The notes: generated by a model not told the origin, from the sequence alone. A stretch of 64,000 nt of DNA from Thermincola carboxydiphila (GCA_016841725.1 JAENYP010000015.1:1-64000), one strand, 5' to 3'; shown: positions 17,077-26,463, counted from the first letter of the stretch. Made by a program: numbers and translations.

Positions 17077-18036
17077 TCATCCGGCAGTCAGCCATTGAAC
17101 TGCATATACAGCAAGACTGCCCGTTAGTAACGTAATCAGAGAAGTAATATGCATTATTTTTACTGTGTCCAGAATATGTGTTTTCTCCAGACCGGTTTCC
17201 GGGTCCCCCATGTATGCCCTGAAAGACTCAATACCACCGTAATAATTGACCCCGCCCAGGCGAATGCCCAGCGCACCGGCTACTGCGGCTTCAGGTATCC
17301 CGCTGTTGGGGCTGGGATGACCCGATGAGTCCCTGGCAATGACCCTGAGGGCTTTATTTACCGGCTTTCCGGTAAATAAAAATGCCATTAAGAGAAATAA
17401 CCCGGTCAGCCTTGCAGGGATATAATTGCAGAGGTCATCAAACCTGGCTGAGGCCCACCCCAGTTCCCGGTATTTATCATTTTTATAACCTACCATGGAG
17501 TCAAGGGTATTAACCGCCTTATATGCCATTGCCAGTGGAGCGCCGCCAATAAATCCGTAAAACAGGGGTGCGATTATGCCGTCTACAATGTTTTCGGCAA
17601 CAGTTTCCACGGTAGCCCGGGAAATTTCGCCTTCATCAAGATTCTGGGTATCGCGGCCGACTATCCAGCCAACCTTTTTTCGTGCCTCAGCTAAATTGCC
17701 TGTTTTAAGCAGTGTATATATTTCCATGGCAGCGCTGCCCAGACCCCTGACCGCAAGAGTTGTGCTCAGAAACCAGATACTGGTCAGCAGGCCCAGCCAT
17801 TGGTTTATTTTATAGGCCCCGGCGATAATGCCCCACATTATCAGATACGCTGCCAGTACCGTAATGGCAGTAAGCAGCATACCCGATATTTTCAGGCCCA
17901 CCACAGGAGCCACCCATCTCCGGAGCAGCTTCTCCAGCGCTTCTATCATCTTTCCGATCAGCACCACCGGGTGCGGAATTTGCCTGGGGTCGCCTATTAG
18001 CAGGTCAACCACATAAGCGGCAGCTATTTGTAACAT
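17077..18036 (-). CDS. cbiB: adenosylcobinamide-phosphate synthase
   Basis: A 319-residue membrane enzyme of the CbiB/CobD family that attaches aminopropanol phosphate to cobyric acid. The N terminus AAYVVDLLIGDPRQIPHPV (about 5-23) is the family signature. SGHPSPNSGIPEAAVAGALG (about 240-259) is the second conserved block. Several transmembrane helices are present. The start ATG directly follows the cbiP stop (TAAATG), indicating coupled translation. Confidence 0.95.
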   Translation of the reverse strand: MLQIAAAYVVDLLIGDPRQIPHPVVLIGKMIEALEKLLRRWVAPVVGLKISGMLLTAITVLAAYLIMWGIIAGAYKINQWLGLLTSIWFLSTTLAVRGLGSAAMEIYTLLKTGNLAEARKKVGWIVGRDTQNLDEGEISRATVETVAENIVDGIIAPLFYGFIGGAPLAMAYKAVNTLDSMVGYKNDKYRELGWASARFDDLCNYIPARLTGLFLLMAFLFTGKPVNKALRVIARDSSGHPSPNSGIPEAAVAGALGIRLGGVNYYGGIESFRAYMGDPETGLEKTHILDTVKIMHITSLITLLTGSLAVYAVQWLTAG

Positions 18037-19611
18037 TTAGACCGCTCCTTGCTCCTGGTGTCCTGATTCATCGTTCAAACCCATAATTTCATATACCTTA
18101 TCCATATCCAAACTGCCCCTGACCACCTCAGCCAGCTTATTAAAGTCCTTTTCACGCTGCTGGTAGACGGTCAGTATTTCGCTGGCTTCCAGGGGCTCCC
18201 AGCCCTTTCGCTCTCTGAGCAGGTCCAGGATATGCCTGCGGAAGGAATCGTTATCAAATATACCATGGATATATGTTCCGAAAACCATGCCATCTGAGCG
18301 TATTGCTCCATCAAGGATATCCACTTCCCTGGTAGACCGTTCAAATATCCGGAAGGCAGGAATCACACCTTCTCCGATCTCGGAACGTCCCATATGGATT
18401 TCGTACCCGGTTACCTTAAGTCCCTGCATTCCGCTAAAAAAGGGACCTTCTCCCACAATCTCCGCATGAACCTGAGTGGTAATCTTATCAGGGTCAAAAG
18501 TTGTTATCATATTTAACAGGCCCAGACCCTTCATGCTGTCAATATCTGACTCAGTGTGCAGCGGGTCATGGAGCTCATTACCCAGTATCTGGAAACCTCC
18601 ACAGACGCCCACAATGGGTATCCCTCTCTTTTCCTGTGCAATTATCTGGGAAAACAATCCTGATTTCTGGAGGAATGCCAGGTCGTGGATGGTATTCTTA
18701 CTGCCTGGAATGATAACCATATCAGGATTACCCAGCTTATTTCCATTGGACACATACCTGAGCTGTACATCAGGCTCATCTGCCAGGCAGTCAAAATCAG
18801 TAAAATTGGAAATGTGGGGCAGGTTAATCACAACTATATCCAGCTTATTTTCAATTACGCGGTCCGCTTCCCTGATGATATCCTCAGGAATGGTATCTTC
18901 CTCTTGAACTCTGAAGCCCTGGAAATACGGAATAATTCCCACTACCGGGATGCCTGTTTTTTGCTCCAGGAACTCCACTGCAGGGTAAAACAGTTTTACA
19001 TCACCACGGAATTTGTTTATTACCACCCCTTTTACCCTGGCCCTATCCTCTGGGTCAAGGAGTTCAAGAGTGCCCACCACCGCAGCCAGGGCACCCCCTT
19101 TGTCTATATCAGCCACCAACAGCACAGGGCAGTCAGCCATTCTGGCAATCCTCATATTAACGATTTCTGTAGCCTGTAGATTGACTTCAGCCGGACTGCC
19201 TGCTCCCTCAATTACAATAATGTCAAATTCTGATCTTAGTTTGTTGAGGGAATTCTCAACCACATCAAGTGCCGTCATATTATACCTTTCATGATACTCC
19301 TTGGCGGAAAGGTTTCCCACCGGCCTGCCAAGCACAATGACCTGGGATGTAGCCTGTCCGGTCGGCTTTAGCAGGACCGGGTTCATGACCACATCCGGGG
19401 CCAGACCGCATGCTTCAGCCTGAACCACCTGAGCTCTGCCCATCTCTCCTCCGTCTTTGGTCACATAAGAATTGAGGGCCATATTCTGTGATTTAAAAGG
19501 CGCCACCTTGTATCCGTCCTGCAGAAAAATTCTCCCCAATGCTGCCACTAAAACACTTTTACCAACATGTGAGCCAGTCCCCTGAAACATGATACACTTA
19601 GAATTCGTCAT
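18037..19611 (-). CDS. cbiP: cobyric acid synthase
   Basis: A 524-residue glutamine amidotransferase that amidates the b, d, e and g side chains. The N-terminal ATPase motif GTGSHVGKSVLVAALGRIF (11-29) and the RAQVVQAEACG block are typical. The C-terminal glutaminase domain has Cys in VGVCGGFQILG and His in TYIHGIFDN. It overlaps cobU upstream by 14 bp and abuts cbiB. Confidence 0.96.
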   Translation of the reverse strand: MTNSKCIMFQGTGSHVGKSVLVAALGRIFLQDGYKVAPFKSQNMALNSYVTKDGGEMGRAQVVQAEACGLAPDVVMNPVLLKPTGQATSQVIVLGRPVGNLSAKEYHERYNMTALDVVENSLNKLRSEFDIIVIEGAGSPAEVNLQATEIVNMRIARMADCPVLLVADIDKGGALAAVVGTLELLDPEDRARVKGVVINKFRGDVKLFYPAVEFLEQKTGIPVVGIIPYFQGFRVQEEDTIPEDIIREADRVIENKLDIVVINLPHISNFTDFDCLADEPDVQLRYVSNGNKLGNPDMVIIPGSKNTIHDLAFLQKSGLFSQIIAQEKRGIPIVGVCGGFQILGNELHDPLHTESDIDSMKGLGLLNMITTFDPDKITTQVHAEIVGEGPFFSGMQGLKVTGYEIHMGRSEIGEGVIPAFRIFERSTREVDILDGAIRSDGMVFGTYIHGIFDNDSFRRHILDLLRERKGWEPLEASEILTVYQQREKDFNKLAEVVRGSLDMDKVYEIMGLNDESGHQEQGAV

Positions 19612-20179
19612 TTACTGCTGCCCCTTCCTTTTTCAGATCAATGGGATGTCCGGCAACTACCAGGTATGCCTTATCAGCTATCGCGGCAATAATCTGATTG
19701 GCTTTTCCCACCAGTTCCTGATACTGCCTGCCGAGAAAATTATCTGAAACCAGTGTCATACCCACCTCATTGGAGACAATGACAACATGGGCCTCAGTTT
19801 CTGCGGCTGCCTTGGCAAGAGAGCCTATTTCCCGGAGAATCTCCGCCTGAAACTCCTTTTTAAAATCTCCACCTGATTCCTGTTCCTTTTTAAACATCAG
19901 GTTACTCAAAAGCAGGGTCAGGCAGTCTACCATAACAACATCAGAACCCAGGCTGTTTTCTCTGATGATTTCCGTAACCTGGTATGGTTCCTCCACCGTT
20001 TGCCAGGTGTCAGGCCTTCGTTCACGGTGGAGCCTGATGCGATGCCGCATTTCCTCATCCAGCGCCTGCGCTGTGGCGATATATGTAACTCTATGCCCAA
20101 GTTTTGAGGTAATCAGCTCGGCAAATTCACTTTTCCCGCTTCTGATGCCCCCGGTAACAAAAATAAGTTTTCCTCTCAT
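19598..20179 (-). CDS. cobU: bifunctional adenosylcobinamide kinase/guanylyltransferase
   Basis: About 193 residues. The P-loop TGGIRSGKSEFAE near the N terminus, the HRERRPDTWQTVEEP block with the guanylylated His, and VSNEVGMTLV are all CobU signatures. It activates adenosylcobinamide phosphate to the GDP form. The preferred start is ATG 20179 (MRGKLIF) with GGAGTG upstream; an ATG at 20188 is the alternative. It is the first gene of the cob operon, directly behind the B12 riboswitch. Confidence 0.94.
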   Translation of the reverse strand: MRGKLIFVTGGIRSGKSEFAELITSKLGHRVTYIATAQALDEEMRHRIRLHRERRPDTWQTVEEPYQVTEIIRENSLGSDVVMVDCLTLLLSNLMFKKEQESGGDFKKEFQAEILREIGSLAKAAAETEAHVVIVSNEVGMTLVSDNFLGRQYQELVGKANQIIAAIADKAYLVVAGHPIDLKKEGAAVNDEF

Positions 20180-20274
20180 AAAGTACACTCCATAAGTATG
20201 TATTTGCCAGGTTAGGATTATGTGTCATGACAAAACAAAATCCCCAGTCAGCAACTGAGGACATGGTTATCAAG

Positions 20275-20490
20275 GCATAAAACCCCTGTGAAACAACCAT
20301 AATCCTTTCTCTCGAAGGACTGTATGGTCACTTCCAGGCTGGTATCCTGGCTCCCGGATAAACATGCCGCTTACGCCTTCCCCTTCAAACGAGTGGCATC
20401 ATGTAAGGGCACTCCCCGGTTACAGTGGCGGAGACCGCTCAGGCTTAACCTGATTCCCATTTTTTAAAAAACCCAGAAGTTACAAATATT
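20275..20490 (-). ncRNA. cobalamin (B12) riboswitch
   Basis: On the minus strand, in the leader of cobU, the B12-box AGCCAGGATACCAGCCTGG is exact at 20334-20352. The upstream core contains CCGCCACTGTAACCGGGGAG, the conserved GCCACTG element, with the flanking helices expected of the class. It ends about 95 bp before cobU and so can control the whole late cobalamin operon by terminator or ribosome-binding-site occlusion. An expression platform helix is not obvious to me. The 3' boundary is approximate. Confidence 0.95.
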
Positions 20491-20504
20491 TTTTTGTGAT
20501 TTCA

Positions 20505-20533
20505 ATTATATCATAGTTTTTCAGACTTGTCTG
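20505..20533 (-). promoter_or_regulatory. promoter of the B12 riboswitch/cob operon
   Basis: On the minus strand, a perfect TATAAT at 20505-20510 and a CAGACA -35 at 20528-20533 are separated by 17 bp, just upstream of the riboswitch. Seen in sequence. Confidence 0.65.
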
Positions 20534-20636
20534 CAGATATTAAACATAAAATCCTATTCAAGCATGAAATACTACTATCAGTTGATATTTTAAACAAATT
20601 CAATTACCATTTGGTGTACTATTGGAGGTAAAAATC

Positions 20637-21104
20637 TTGCTTTCATGGAAAAAAGGCGCCCTAATCATTTCAGTGACAATTGTTTTGCTTTATGCCTCGT
20701 TCATGGCAGGCTATTACGCTACATCTTTTCCTTCCTTCTGCGCTGTCTGCCATATTGTAAAACCATATGTGGTGTCATGGCGGCAGTCTTCTCACAAGGA
20801 CATTAATTGCCTTTACTGTCACGAACCAAGGGGGTTCCTGGGTAAGGTCCATTCAAAATCCCGGGGCCTTAACTACCTCTATCAAGAATTAACCGGTCAG
20901 CACACAATTATTATAGAGGGACAGATTTTTGAACAAAACTGTGTTGCCTGCCACCTGGGGGATTATTATGATTACCCTGATACTGTAAGGCTTGAGTCCA
21001 AACACTACCAATGGCTCAAGAGTGACCGTAAATGTCTGGAATGCCATATAACAGCAGGCCACGGGATTAATTTATTTACAGCAGAAAAGTTTAACCAGGA
21101 TTAA
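20637..21104 (+). CDS. NapC/NirT (NrfH-like) membrane-anchored tetrahaem cytochrome c
   Basis: About 155 residues. One N-terminal helix (about 7-26) anchors the protein, and four CxxCH haem-binding motifs follow: CAVCH, CLYCH, CVACH and CLECH. This is the pattern of the NapC/NirT/NrfH family, which takes electrons from menaquinol and passes them to extracytoplasmic reductases. It is shorter than NapC and close to NrfH in size, but no NrfA-type partner adjoins it. The preferred start is TTG at 20637, 8 bp after GGAGG; an upstream TTG at 20622 overlaps that ribosome binding site. A weak TTGATA/TACCAT promoter lies at 20582-20610. It is divergent from the cob operon. Confidence 0.88.
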   Translation: MLSWKKGALIISVTIVLLYASFMAGYYATSFPSFCAVCHIVKPYVVSWRQSSHKDINCLYCHEPRGFLGKVHSKSRGLNYLYQELTGQHTIIIEGQIFEQNCVACHLGDYYDYPDTVRLESKHYQWLKSDRKCLECHITAGHGINLFTAEKFNQD

Positions 21105-21521
21105 TCATTTCAGTGACAAATACCTCCTGACCCTGTCCATCAGGTCATCTGTCAGGTGGGGCAGGGGCTCAGTTTTAAAACCGGCTATTTCTATATGATC
21201 CCTGATTACCGGCAGCAGTATCTTGGGGGCGCTGCTGGAAGCTACTGCTGCTGCAACTTCGGGAGTAACCTCACCTAAAAACGAATTGGCAATAATGATA
21301 CCAATGGGCCCCACAATCAGGTCAACACGCCCGGAATTATATATGATGGCATTTTCACCCGAAGCGCCTTCATTGGCCCCTGCTTTGAGCATGGCCGCAG
21401 TTGCCAGGGCATTGGTCCCAACAGCCAGAATTTCAATTTCTTCCGGAAACTCCTTCCTGAACCGTTCAATTATATATTTACCGATTCCGCCACCCTGACC
21501 GTCAATCACAGCAATTTTCAT
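21105..21521 (-). CDS. DUF3842 family protein
   Basis: A 138-residue protein with an N-terminal Rossmann-like beginning MKIAVIDGQGGGIGKYIIER, then a glycine- and alanine-rich core (LVGPIGIIIANSFLGEVTPE) as in DUF3842. The family is typical of Clostridia and has no established function; a nucleotide-binding role is inferred from the GxGGGIG loop. The start ATG 21521 has GAGGAGA in front; a frame extended by five residues lacks such support. It abuts the convergent cytochrome gene with no spacer. Confidence 0.85.
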   Translation of the reverse strand: MKIAVIDGQGGGIGKYIIERFRKEFPEEIEILAVGTNALATAAMLKAGANEGASGENAIIYNSGRVDLIVGPIGIIIANSFLGEVTPEVAAAVASSSAPKILLPVIRDHIEIAGFKTEPLPHLTDDLMDRVRRYLSLK

Positions 21522-21594
21522 AAAGTATCTCCTCAAAACTGTTCTTTGATTTAGATATCTTTTGTATTCAAAGCTTATACCTTATATTTTTTGT

Positions 21595-21781
21595 TTATTC
21601 CTGCACCATTGGCTCCGGAAATGACCGGGGAATATGGTGAGGTGTTGTACAAGATTTTCCTTGCACTGCCGCCGCTATAAGTCTTGCTGCAAATCACCGG
21701 CAACAAGGCAGGGAGTCCCCGCATGTCCGAAGATGGCGAAAGCCGCCGGTCATTTCCGGGAGTCAGCCTGAGCAGGAATAA
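21595..21781. other. 187-bp structured non-coding element with terminal inverted repeats
   Basis: Bounded by TTATTCCTGC and its exact complement GCAGGAATAA. The arms continue inward (about 34-36 bp each) and include a perfect 14-bp pair, CCGGAAATGACCGG with CCGGTCATTTCCGG. The interior has several small hairpins: a stem GTACAAG/CTTGCAC, a stem CTTGCTGC/GCAACAAG with one mismatch, and on the + strand a GGC-GAAA-GCC tetraloop hairpin at 21735-21744. It begins at the nucleotide after the hypE stop codon. No coding frame is evident. It may be a MITE or a structured RNA; I do not recognise it as a known riboswitch class. Confidence 0.8.
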
Positions 21782-22792
21782 CTAACATATCCTGGGAAGC
21801 TGCTCTCCAACCAGCATATCTACTATTCTTTTGCCACCAATTCCGGTTGCTAATACTACCTTTCCCTGGTGGTCAGCGACAACCTCTCCAATAATCACGC
21901 TGTCAATACCATACCTTTCTTTTCTCATGGCGCTAACCACTGAGTCGGCACATTCCCTGGGCACTATAGCCAGTACCTTGCCCTCATTGGCAACATATAA
22001 TGGGTCAAAGCCCAGAATCTCACAGGCTGCCATAACCTCATCCCTGACCGGTAACGATTTTTCCTGGAGCACAATTCCCATATTACTCTGAAGGGCAATC
22101 TCATTTAAGGTTGTGGCAACCCCTCCCCGGGTTGGATCCCTGAGGACATGGATGTCTTTGGATACTTCCAGCATTGACCTGACAAGGCTGTTTAAAGGTG
22201 CACTGTCTGTTGTAACCTGATTCCTGAAAGACAAACCCTGGCGTTCTGCCATCACTGCTATCCCATGGTCACCGATAAACCCGTTAATAATCACTTTGTC
22301 ACCGGGTTTGGCCCGGTTACCTGATATTTGGACACCTTCAGGCACTATGCCTATTCCTGAGGTGTTAATAAATATCTGGTCCAAAGAGCCTTTTTCAACA
22401 ACCTTGGTATCCCCGCAAACAATCTTGACCCCGGCCTCGTCTGCCGTCTTTTTCATGGAAACTGCAATGGCATTAAGCTTTGCCATGGCAAAACCCTCTT
22501 CTATAATAAAACCTGTGCTCAGCCACAGCGGTTCTGCGCCCCCCATAGCCAGGTCATTTACTGTCCCGCAGACTGCCATCTTACCAATATCTCCTCCGGG
22601 GAAAAAAGGCGGACTGACAACAAAGGAGTCTGTAGTAAAGGCCAGTCTAACCCCCCCTGCCTGGACCTCCGCCCTGTCATCAAGCCTGTTCAGTTCAGGG
22701 TTGTCAAACACCGGCAAAAAAAGTTCCGTGACCAGTTCGTGAGATAGTTTTCCTCCGCTGCCATGGGCCAGTAGTATTTTGTCATGCCTCAT
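21782..22792 (-). CDS. hypE: hydrogenase maturation protein HypE
   Basis: A 336-residue protein that dehydrates the carbamoyl group on its C-terminal cysteine to make the cyanide ligand of [NiFe]-hydrogenase. The N terminus LLAHGSGGKLSHELV is typical, and the chain ends PRIC with the required terminal Cys. An ATP-binding PurM-like core follows. The start ATG at 22792 overlaps the hypD stop by 11 bp; a longer frame to 22903 lies entirely inside hypD and adds an unrelated 37 residues. Confidence 0.96.
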   Translation of the reverse strand: MRHDKILLAHGSGGKLSHELVTELFLPVFDNPELNRLDDRAEVQAGGVRLAFTTDSFVVSPPFFPGGDIGKMAVCGTVNDLAMGGAEPLWLSTGFIIEEGFAMAKLNAIAVSMKKTADEAGVKIVCGDTKVVEKGSLDQIFINTSGIGIVPEGVQISGNRAKPGDKVIINGFIGDHGIAVMAERQGLSFRNQVTTDSAPLNSLVRSMLEVSKDIHVLRDPTRGGVATTLNEIALQSNMGIVLQEKSLPVRDEVMAACEILGFDPLYVANEGKVLAIVPRECADSVVSAMRKERYGIDSVIIGEVVADHQGKVVLATGIGGKRIVDMLVGEQLPRIC

Positions 22793-23885
22793 CGCCGGGT
22801 GCTCCTTTCCCGTATTTATAATAAGCGGCACACGTGCCCTCAACTGAAACCATGCACGGGCCCACCGGGTTTTCAGGAATACATGTCCTGCCAAAATGAC
22901 CACATTCGGGAGGAGTTATAACCCCCCTGAGCACCTCACCACACCTGCACCCCGGCAGGTCACTGTCCTCATCAATACGGATGCCATACTTCTTTACTGC
23001 ATCAAACCGGCGGTATTCCGGTCTAAACGCAAGCCCCGTACCGGGAATAGTGCCCATCCCCCGCCAGCTAGCGTCACCTGGCTGAAAAACCTTAAAGAGG
23101 ATATTCATTGCATATGGATTTCCTTCAGGAGGAACCCCTCTGTTATACTGAATTTCTACCTTGGCTATCCCCTCTTCAATCTGTCTGACCAGCATATAAA
23201 TACCCTGGAGGATGTCCACGGGTTCGAACCCGATAACCACTGCCGGTATGGAAAACTCCTCTGCAATAAACGCATAGGGTTTGGTTCCGATCAGTGAACT
23301 CACGTGACCGGGAAGAATAAAGCCATTAATTCCTATTTCATTGTTCTCCAGCAAGGCCCTGATGGCCTGTGGAATAAGCTTTTGGGCTCCAACTACCGAG
23401 AAATTACCGATACCTTCCCTTTTAGCCCTGAGAATGGCTGCGGCCACAGTAGGTGAGGTTGTCTCAAACCCGATGCCGAAAAATACCGTTTCTTTATCAG
23501 GGTTGTCCCTGGCCAGGTCAACGGCATCCATGGTGGAATATACGATCCTTATATCTGCCCCTGCTGCTTTTTCGGCAGCCAGACTGGACGATGACCCCGG
23601 AACCTTCATCATGTCACCAAAGGTGGTCAGAATGACTCCAGGTTGACGGCAAATTTCCAAAGCTTCATCAATGTGCCTGTTGGGGGTGACACAGACAGGG
23701 CACCCCGGCCCTGATATCAGTGATATGTGTTGGGGCAGAATATCCCTGATGCCGTGCCTGAAAATAGCAACAGTATGGGTACCGCAAACCTCCATAAGCC
23801 TGGCCGGTTTTCGGGAAACCCCATTGATTTTATTGATGATCACACGGGCCATACCGGTATCCCGGTACTCCTTCTGAAACTTCAT
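22782..23885 (-). CDS. hypD: hydrogenase maturation protein HypD
   Basis: A 367-residue Fe-S scaffold protein on which, with HypC, the Fe(CN)2CO group is built. Conserved cysteine motifs are present: MEVCGTHTVAIF, SGPGCPVCVTP, and the C-terminal CRCGEVLRG and PPECGHFGRTC set for the [4Fe-4S] cluster. FGIGFETTSPT is another HypD hallmark. It overlaps hypC by 4 bp and hypE by 11 bp. Confidence 0.96.
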   Translation of the reverse strand: MKFQKEYRDTGMARVIINKINGVSRKPARLMEVCGTHTVAIFRHGIRDILPQHISLISGPGCPVCVTPNRHIDEALEICRQPGVILTTFGDMMKVPGSSSSLAAEKAAGADIRIVYSTMDAVDLARDNPDKETVFFGIGFETTSPTVAAAILRAKREGIGNFSVVGAQKLIPQAIRALLENNEIGINGFILPGHVSSLIGTKPYAFIAEEFSIPAVVIGFEPVDILQGIYMLVRQIEEGIAKVEIQYNRGVPPEGNPYAMNILFKVFQPGDASWRGMGTIPGTGLAFRPEYRRFDAVKKYGIRIDEDSDLPGCRCGEVLRGVITPPECGHFGRTCIPENPVGPCMVSVEGTCAAYYKYGKGAPGDEA

Positions 23886-24124
23886 GCTCCGTTAACTCCT
23901 TCAGAAACTTCATGCTCTAGTATCTCTTTAAATAATTCAAGGGTCTTAAGTGCCTCTTCTTCATCGATGACCTGGATGGCAAACCCCGCATGAACAAGTA
24001 CATAATCATTGATTTCAGCCTCAGGTACAAGGTCAATACTGACCTTTTTAGTCACCCCTCCGGTTTCAACTTCGGCAGTCATCCCTGCCAGGGATACAAT
24101 TTTTGCCGGCACCGCTAAACACAT
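23882..24124 (-). CDS. hypC: hydrogenase maturation chaperone HypC
   Basis: An 80-residue chaperone with the essential N-terminal Cys (MCLAVPAKIV) that pairs with HypD and the hydrogenase large subunit. The length and the GGVTKKVSIDLVPEAEINDY / VHAGFAIQ strands match the HypC/HupF fold. It overlaps hypF by 10 bp and hypD by 4 bp. Confidence 0.95.
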   Translation of the reverse strand: MCLAVPAKIVSLAGMTAEVETGGVTKKVSIDLVPEAEINDYVLVHAGFAIQVIDEEEALKTLELFKEILEHEVSEGVNGA

Positions 24125-26463
24125 CCCGCCTTCCTCCTCTCACTGGCAATAACCGCCTGTCCCAGGGAGATTCCCCCGTCATTTGCAGGAACAATACGGT
24201 GTATAAAGACCTCAAACCCGTTTTCTTCAAGCCCTCTATGGACCATGTCAAGAAGCAGCATATTCTGAAACACCCCGCCGCTCAGGGTCACCCGGTTTTC
24301 CCCATAGACATTCCTGGCAGTCCGGCAGGTACTGATAACCATTTCCGTTATGGTCAGGTGAAATCTATAAGCTATTTCACCCAGCGGAATTCCTCCGGAG
24401 AGTTCTCTAATAATATCATCAATCAGGTGCCTGGTATCAATTTCCCAGGTGTTCAATTTTTCCTCTAAGGCAAATCTATAACCCCGTATACCCTTTTCCA
24501 TATGTTGAATACTTTTTATATGTTCATTACTCTTCATGTGTTTCCTATGATACAAATATTGCACAGCAAGCTGCTCCATTTCCACAGCAGCCTGGCCTTC
24601 ATAATTTACTTCCTGCCTGATTCCCAACAAGGCAGCTGCTGCATCAAAAAGCCTTCCCATACTTGATGTGGGTGGACAGTTAAGCCACTTGTCCATCATA
24701 TCACCAAGGGTGTCCAGAAGCATCCCGTTTTTTTCCTTAAGGAAGCTGATTCCGGAAACTTGCCTCCAACTGCTTCCAAACCGGCTGTGCAGGTAACCTG
24801 CAGCCATCCGCCAAGGTTCCTTGACAGCCCTGGCACCACCGGGCATGGGGACATACCTGAGGTGCCCTATCCTCTTAAAATCTTTTAGGGAAGCCAATAA
24901 AAACTCTCCTCCCCAGATGGACCCGTCAGGTCCGAAACCGGTCCCGTCAAAACAGACTCCGATTACCCTGCCCTTCAAGCTGTGTTCGGCCATACAACTG
25001 ACTGTATGGGCATGGTGGTGCTGGACCCCTGTTTGGGGAATCCCCTTCAGTTCAAAGGCATACTTTGTTGACAGGTATTCTGGATGAAAGTCATAGGCAA
25101 CAATCTCCGGTTCAATATTAAAAAGCCTTTTATACAGCTTTATTTCCTTTTCAAAGGCCATCAGTGTTTCCAGATTCTCCAGATCCCCTATATGGTGGCT
25201 GACAAATGCATAACTGCCCCTGGTAAGGCAGAAGGTGTTTTTCTGTTCACCACCAACAGCAAGCACCGGTATATGGGATTCAGAAATCTTGATAGGGGCA
25301 GGCGCATATCCTCTGGACCTTCTCGTGGGATATTCATTTTTTCTGTAGACACGGGTTACCGAATCATCACATCGGTGGCTGATAACCCTGTTGTGGGTCA
25401 GGAAGTATTCGGCTATCTCACCGAGCCTTAAGAAAGCATCTTTATCTTCAAAAGCAATTGGCTCATCACTCAGGTTTCCGCTTGTCATGACCAAAGGAAA
25501 GTCAACTTGCTCAAAAAGCAGGTAATGCAGCGGGGTATATGGAAGCATCATCCCGAGAAACGCATTCCCGGGGGCTGTCTCTTCAGCCAGTAAACTAACT
25601 TTTTTGCGCAGGAGTACTATGGGTCTCGCCGGTGATTCCAGAAGCAGTCTTTCATCATTGCTGATCTGGCAATACAGGCCGGCCTGAGACGCATCTTTGA
25701 CCATAACTGCAAAAGGCTTGTCTTCCCTGACCTTCCTTTCTCTAAGGCTGGAAACGGCTTCTTTACTGAGTGCATTACAAGCCAGGTGATACCCGCCCAG
25801 TCCTTTAACAGCGATGATGTTATTTTCACTCAGGAGTTCAGCAGCCTTCTTTATCGGGCTTTCTTTATCAATGAGCCCGCCTGAGGAGTCCCGTAGAACG
25901 ACCCTGGGGCCGCATGCCGCACACGCATTGGGTTGGGCATGGAAGCGGCGGCTGTCCGGATCATGGTACTCTTGAAGACACTCAGGGCACATGGGAAAAG
26001 CCTTCATAGTGGTAAGTTCCCTGTCATAAGGCACATCTTTAATAATGGTAAACCGGGGTCCACAGTTGGTACAGTTGATAAAGGGATACCTGAACCGCCT
26101 GTCGTTCTCATCAAAAAGTTCCTGCAGGCAGTCCTCACAGACGGCGGAATCAACGGCAACCATTAGGTCTTTATCTGTATTGGTTTCAGTATCTTTAATG
26201 ATAAATTCCGCATACCCCTCCGGCGCAGCCGTCTGTACAGCTACTTCTTCTATTCTGGCAAGCGGCGGAGCATTCTGTTTTAGTTCATCGACAAATTTCC
26301 TTAGTGATTTAAGCTCTCCTTCGACATCAATGTCGACACCTTTGGGATTGTTCCTTACTGCTCCTCTGAGGGAGTGTGATTTGGCAAGACCATATACAAA
26401 GGGCCGGAAACCAACCCCCTGAACAATACCCTTTACTGTAATCAAATACCTCGCAATTGACAA
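24115..26463 (-). CDS. hypF: carbamoyltransferase HypF
   Basis: A 782-residue enzyme that makes the carbamoyl group for HypE from carbamoyl phosphate. Domains in order: acylphosphatase-like (GIVQGVGFRPFVY near 13-25), two zinc-finger motifs (CEDCLQELF...CTNCGPRF and CPECLQEY...CAACGP), a YrdC-like domain (about 195-380), and a Kae1-like C-terminal domain with HHHAHTVSCMAEH and CFDGTGFGPDG. The start at TTG 26463 gives MSIARYLITVKG; the true start could be a few codons downstream because the ribosome binding site is weak. It leads the hypFCDE operon; hypA and hypB are not in this window. Confidence 0.95.
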   Translation of the reverse strand: MSIARYLITVKGIVQGVGFRPFVYGLAKSHSLRGAVRNNPKGVDIDVEGELKSLRKFVDELKQNAPPLARIEEVAVQTAAPEGYAEFIIKDTETNTDKDLMVAVDSAVCEDCLQELFDENDRRFRYPFINCTNCGPRFTIIKDVPYDRELTTMKAFPMCPECLQEYHDPDSRRFHAQPNACAACGPRVVLRDSSGGLIDKESPIKKAAELLSENNIIAVKGLGGYHLACNALSKEAVSSLRERKVREDKPFAVMVKDASQAGLYCQISNDERLLLESPARPIVLLRKKVSLLAEETAPGNAFLGMMLPYTPLHYLLFEQVDFPLVMTSGNLSDEPIAFEDKDAFLRLGEIAEYFLTHNRVISHRCDDSVTRVYRKNEYPTRRSRGYAPAPIKISESHIPVLAVGGEQKNTFCLTRGSYAFVSHHIGDLENLETLMAFEKEIKLYKRLFNIEPEIVAYDFHPEYLSTKYAFELKGIPQTGVQHHHAHTVSCMAEHSLKGRVIGVCFDGTGFGPDGSIWGGEFLLASLKDFKRIGHLRYVPMPGGARAVKEPWRMAAGYLHSRFGSSWRQVSGISFLKEKNGMLLDTLGDMMDKWLNCPPTSSMGRLFDAAAALLGIRQEVNYEGQAAVEMEQLAVQYLYHRKHMKSNEHIKSIQHMEKGIRGYRFALEEKLNTWEIDTRHLIDDIIRELSGGIPLGEIAYRFHLTITEMVISTCRTARNVYGENRVTLSGGVFQNMLLLDMVHRGLEENGFEVFIHRIVPANDGGISLGQAVIASERRKAGCV

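Noticed and set aside
22792-22903. HypE start at 22903
   Set aside because: It would lie entirely inside hypD and add 37 unrelated residues; ATG 22792 gives the family N terminus.
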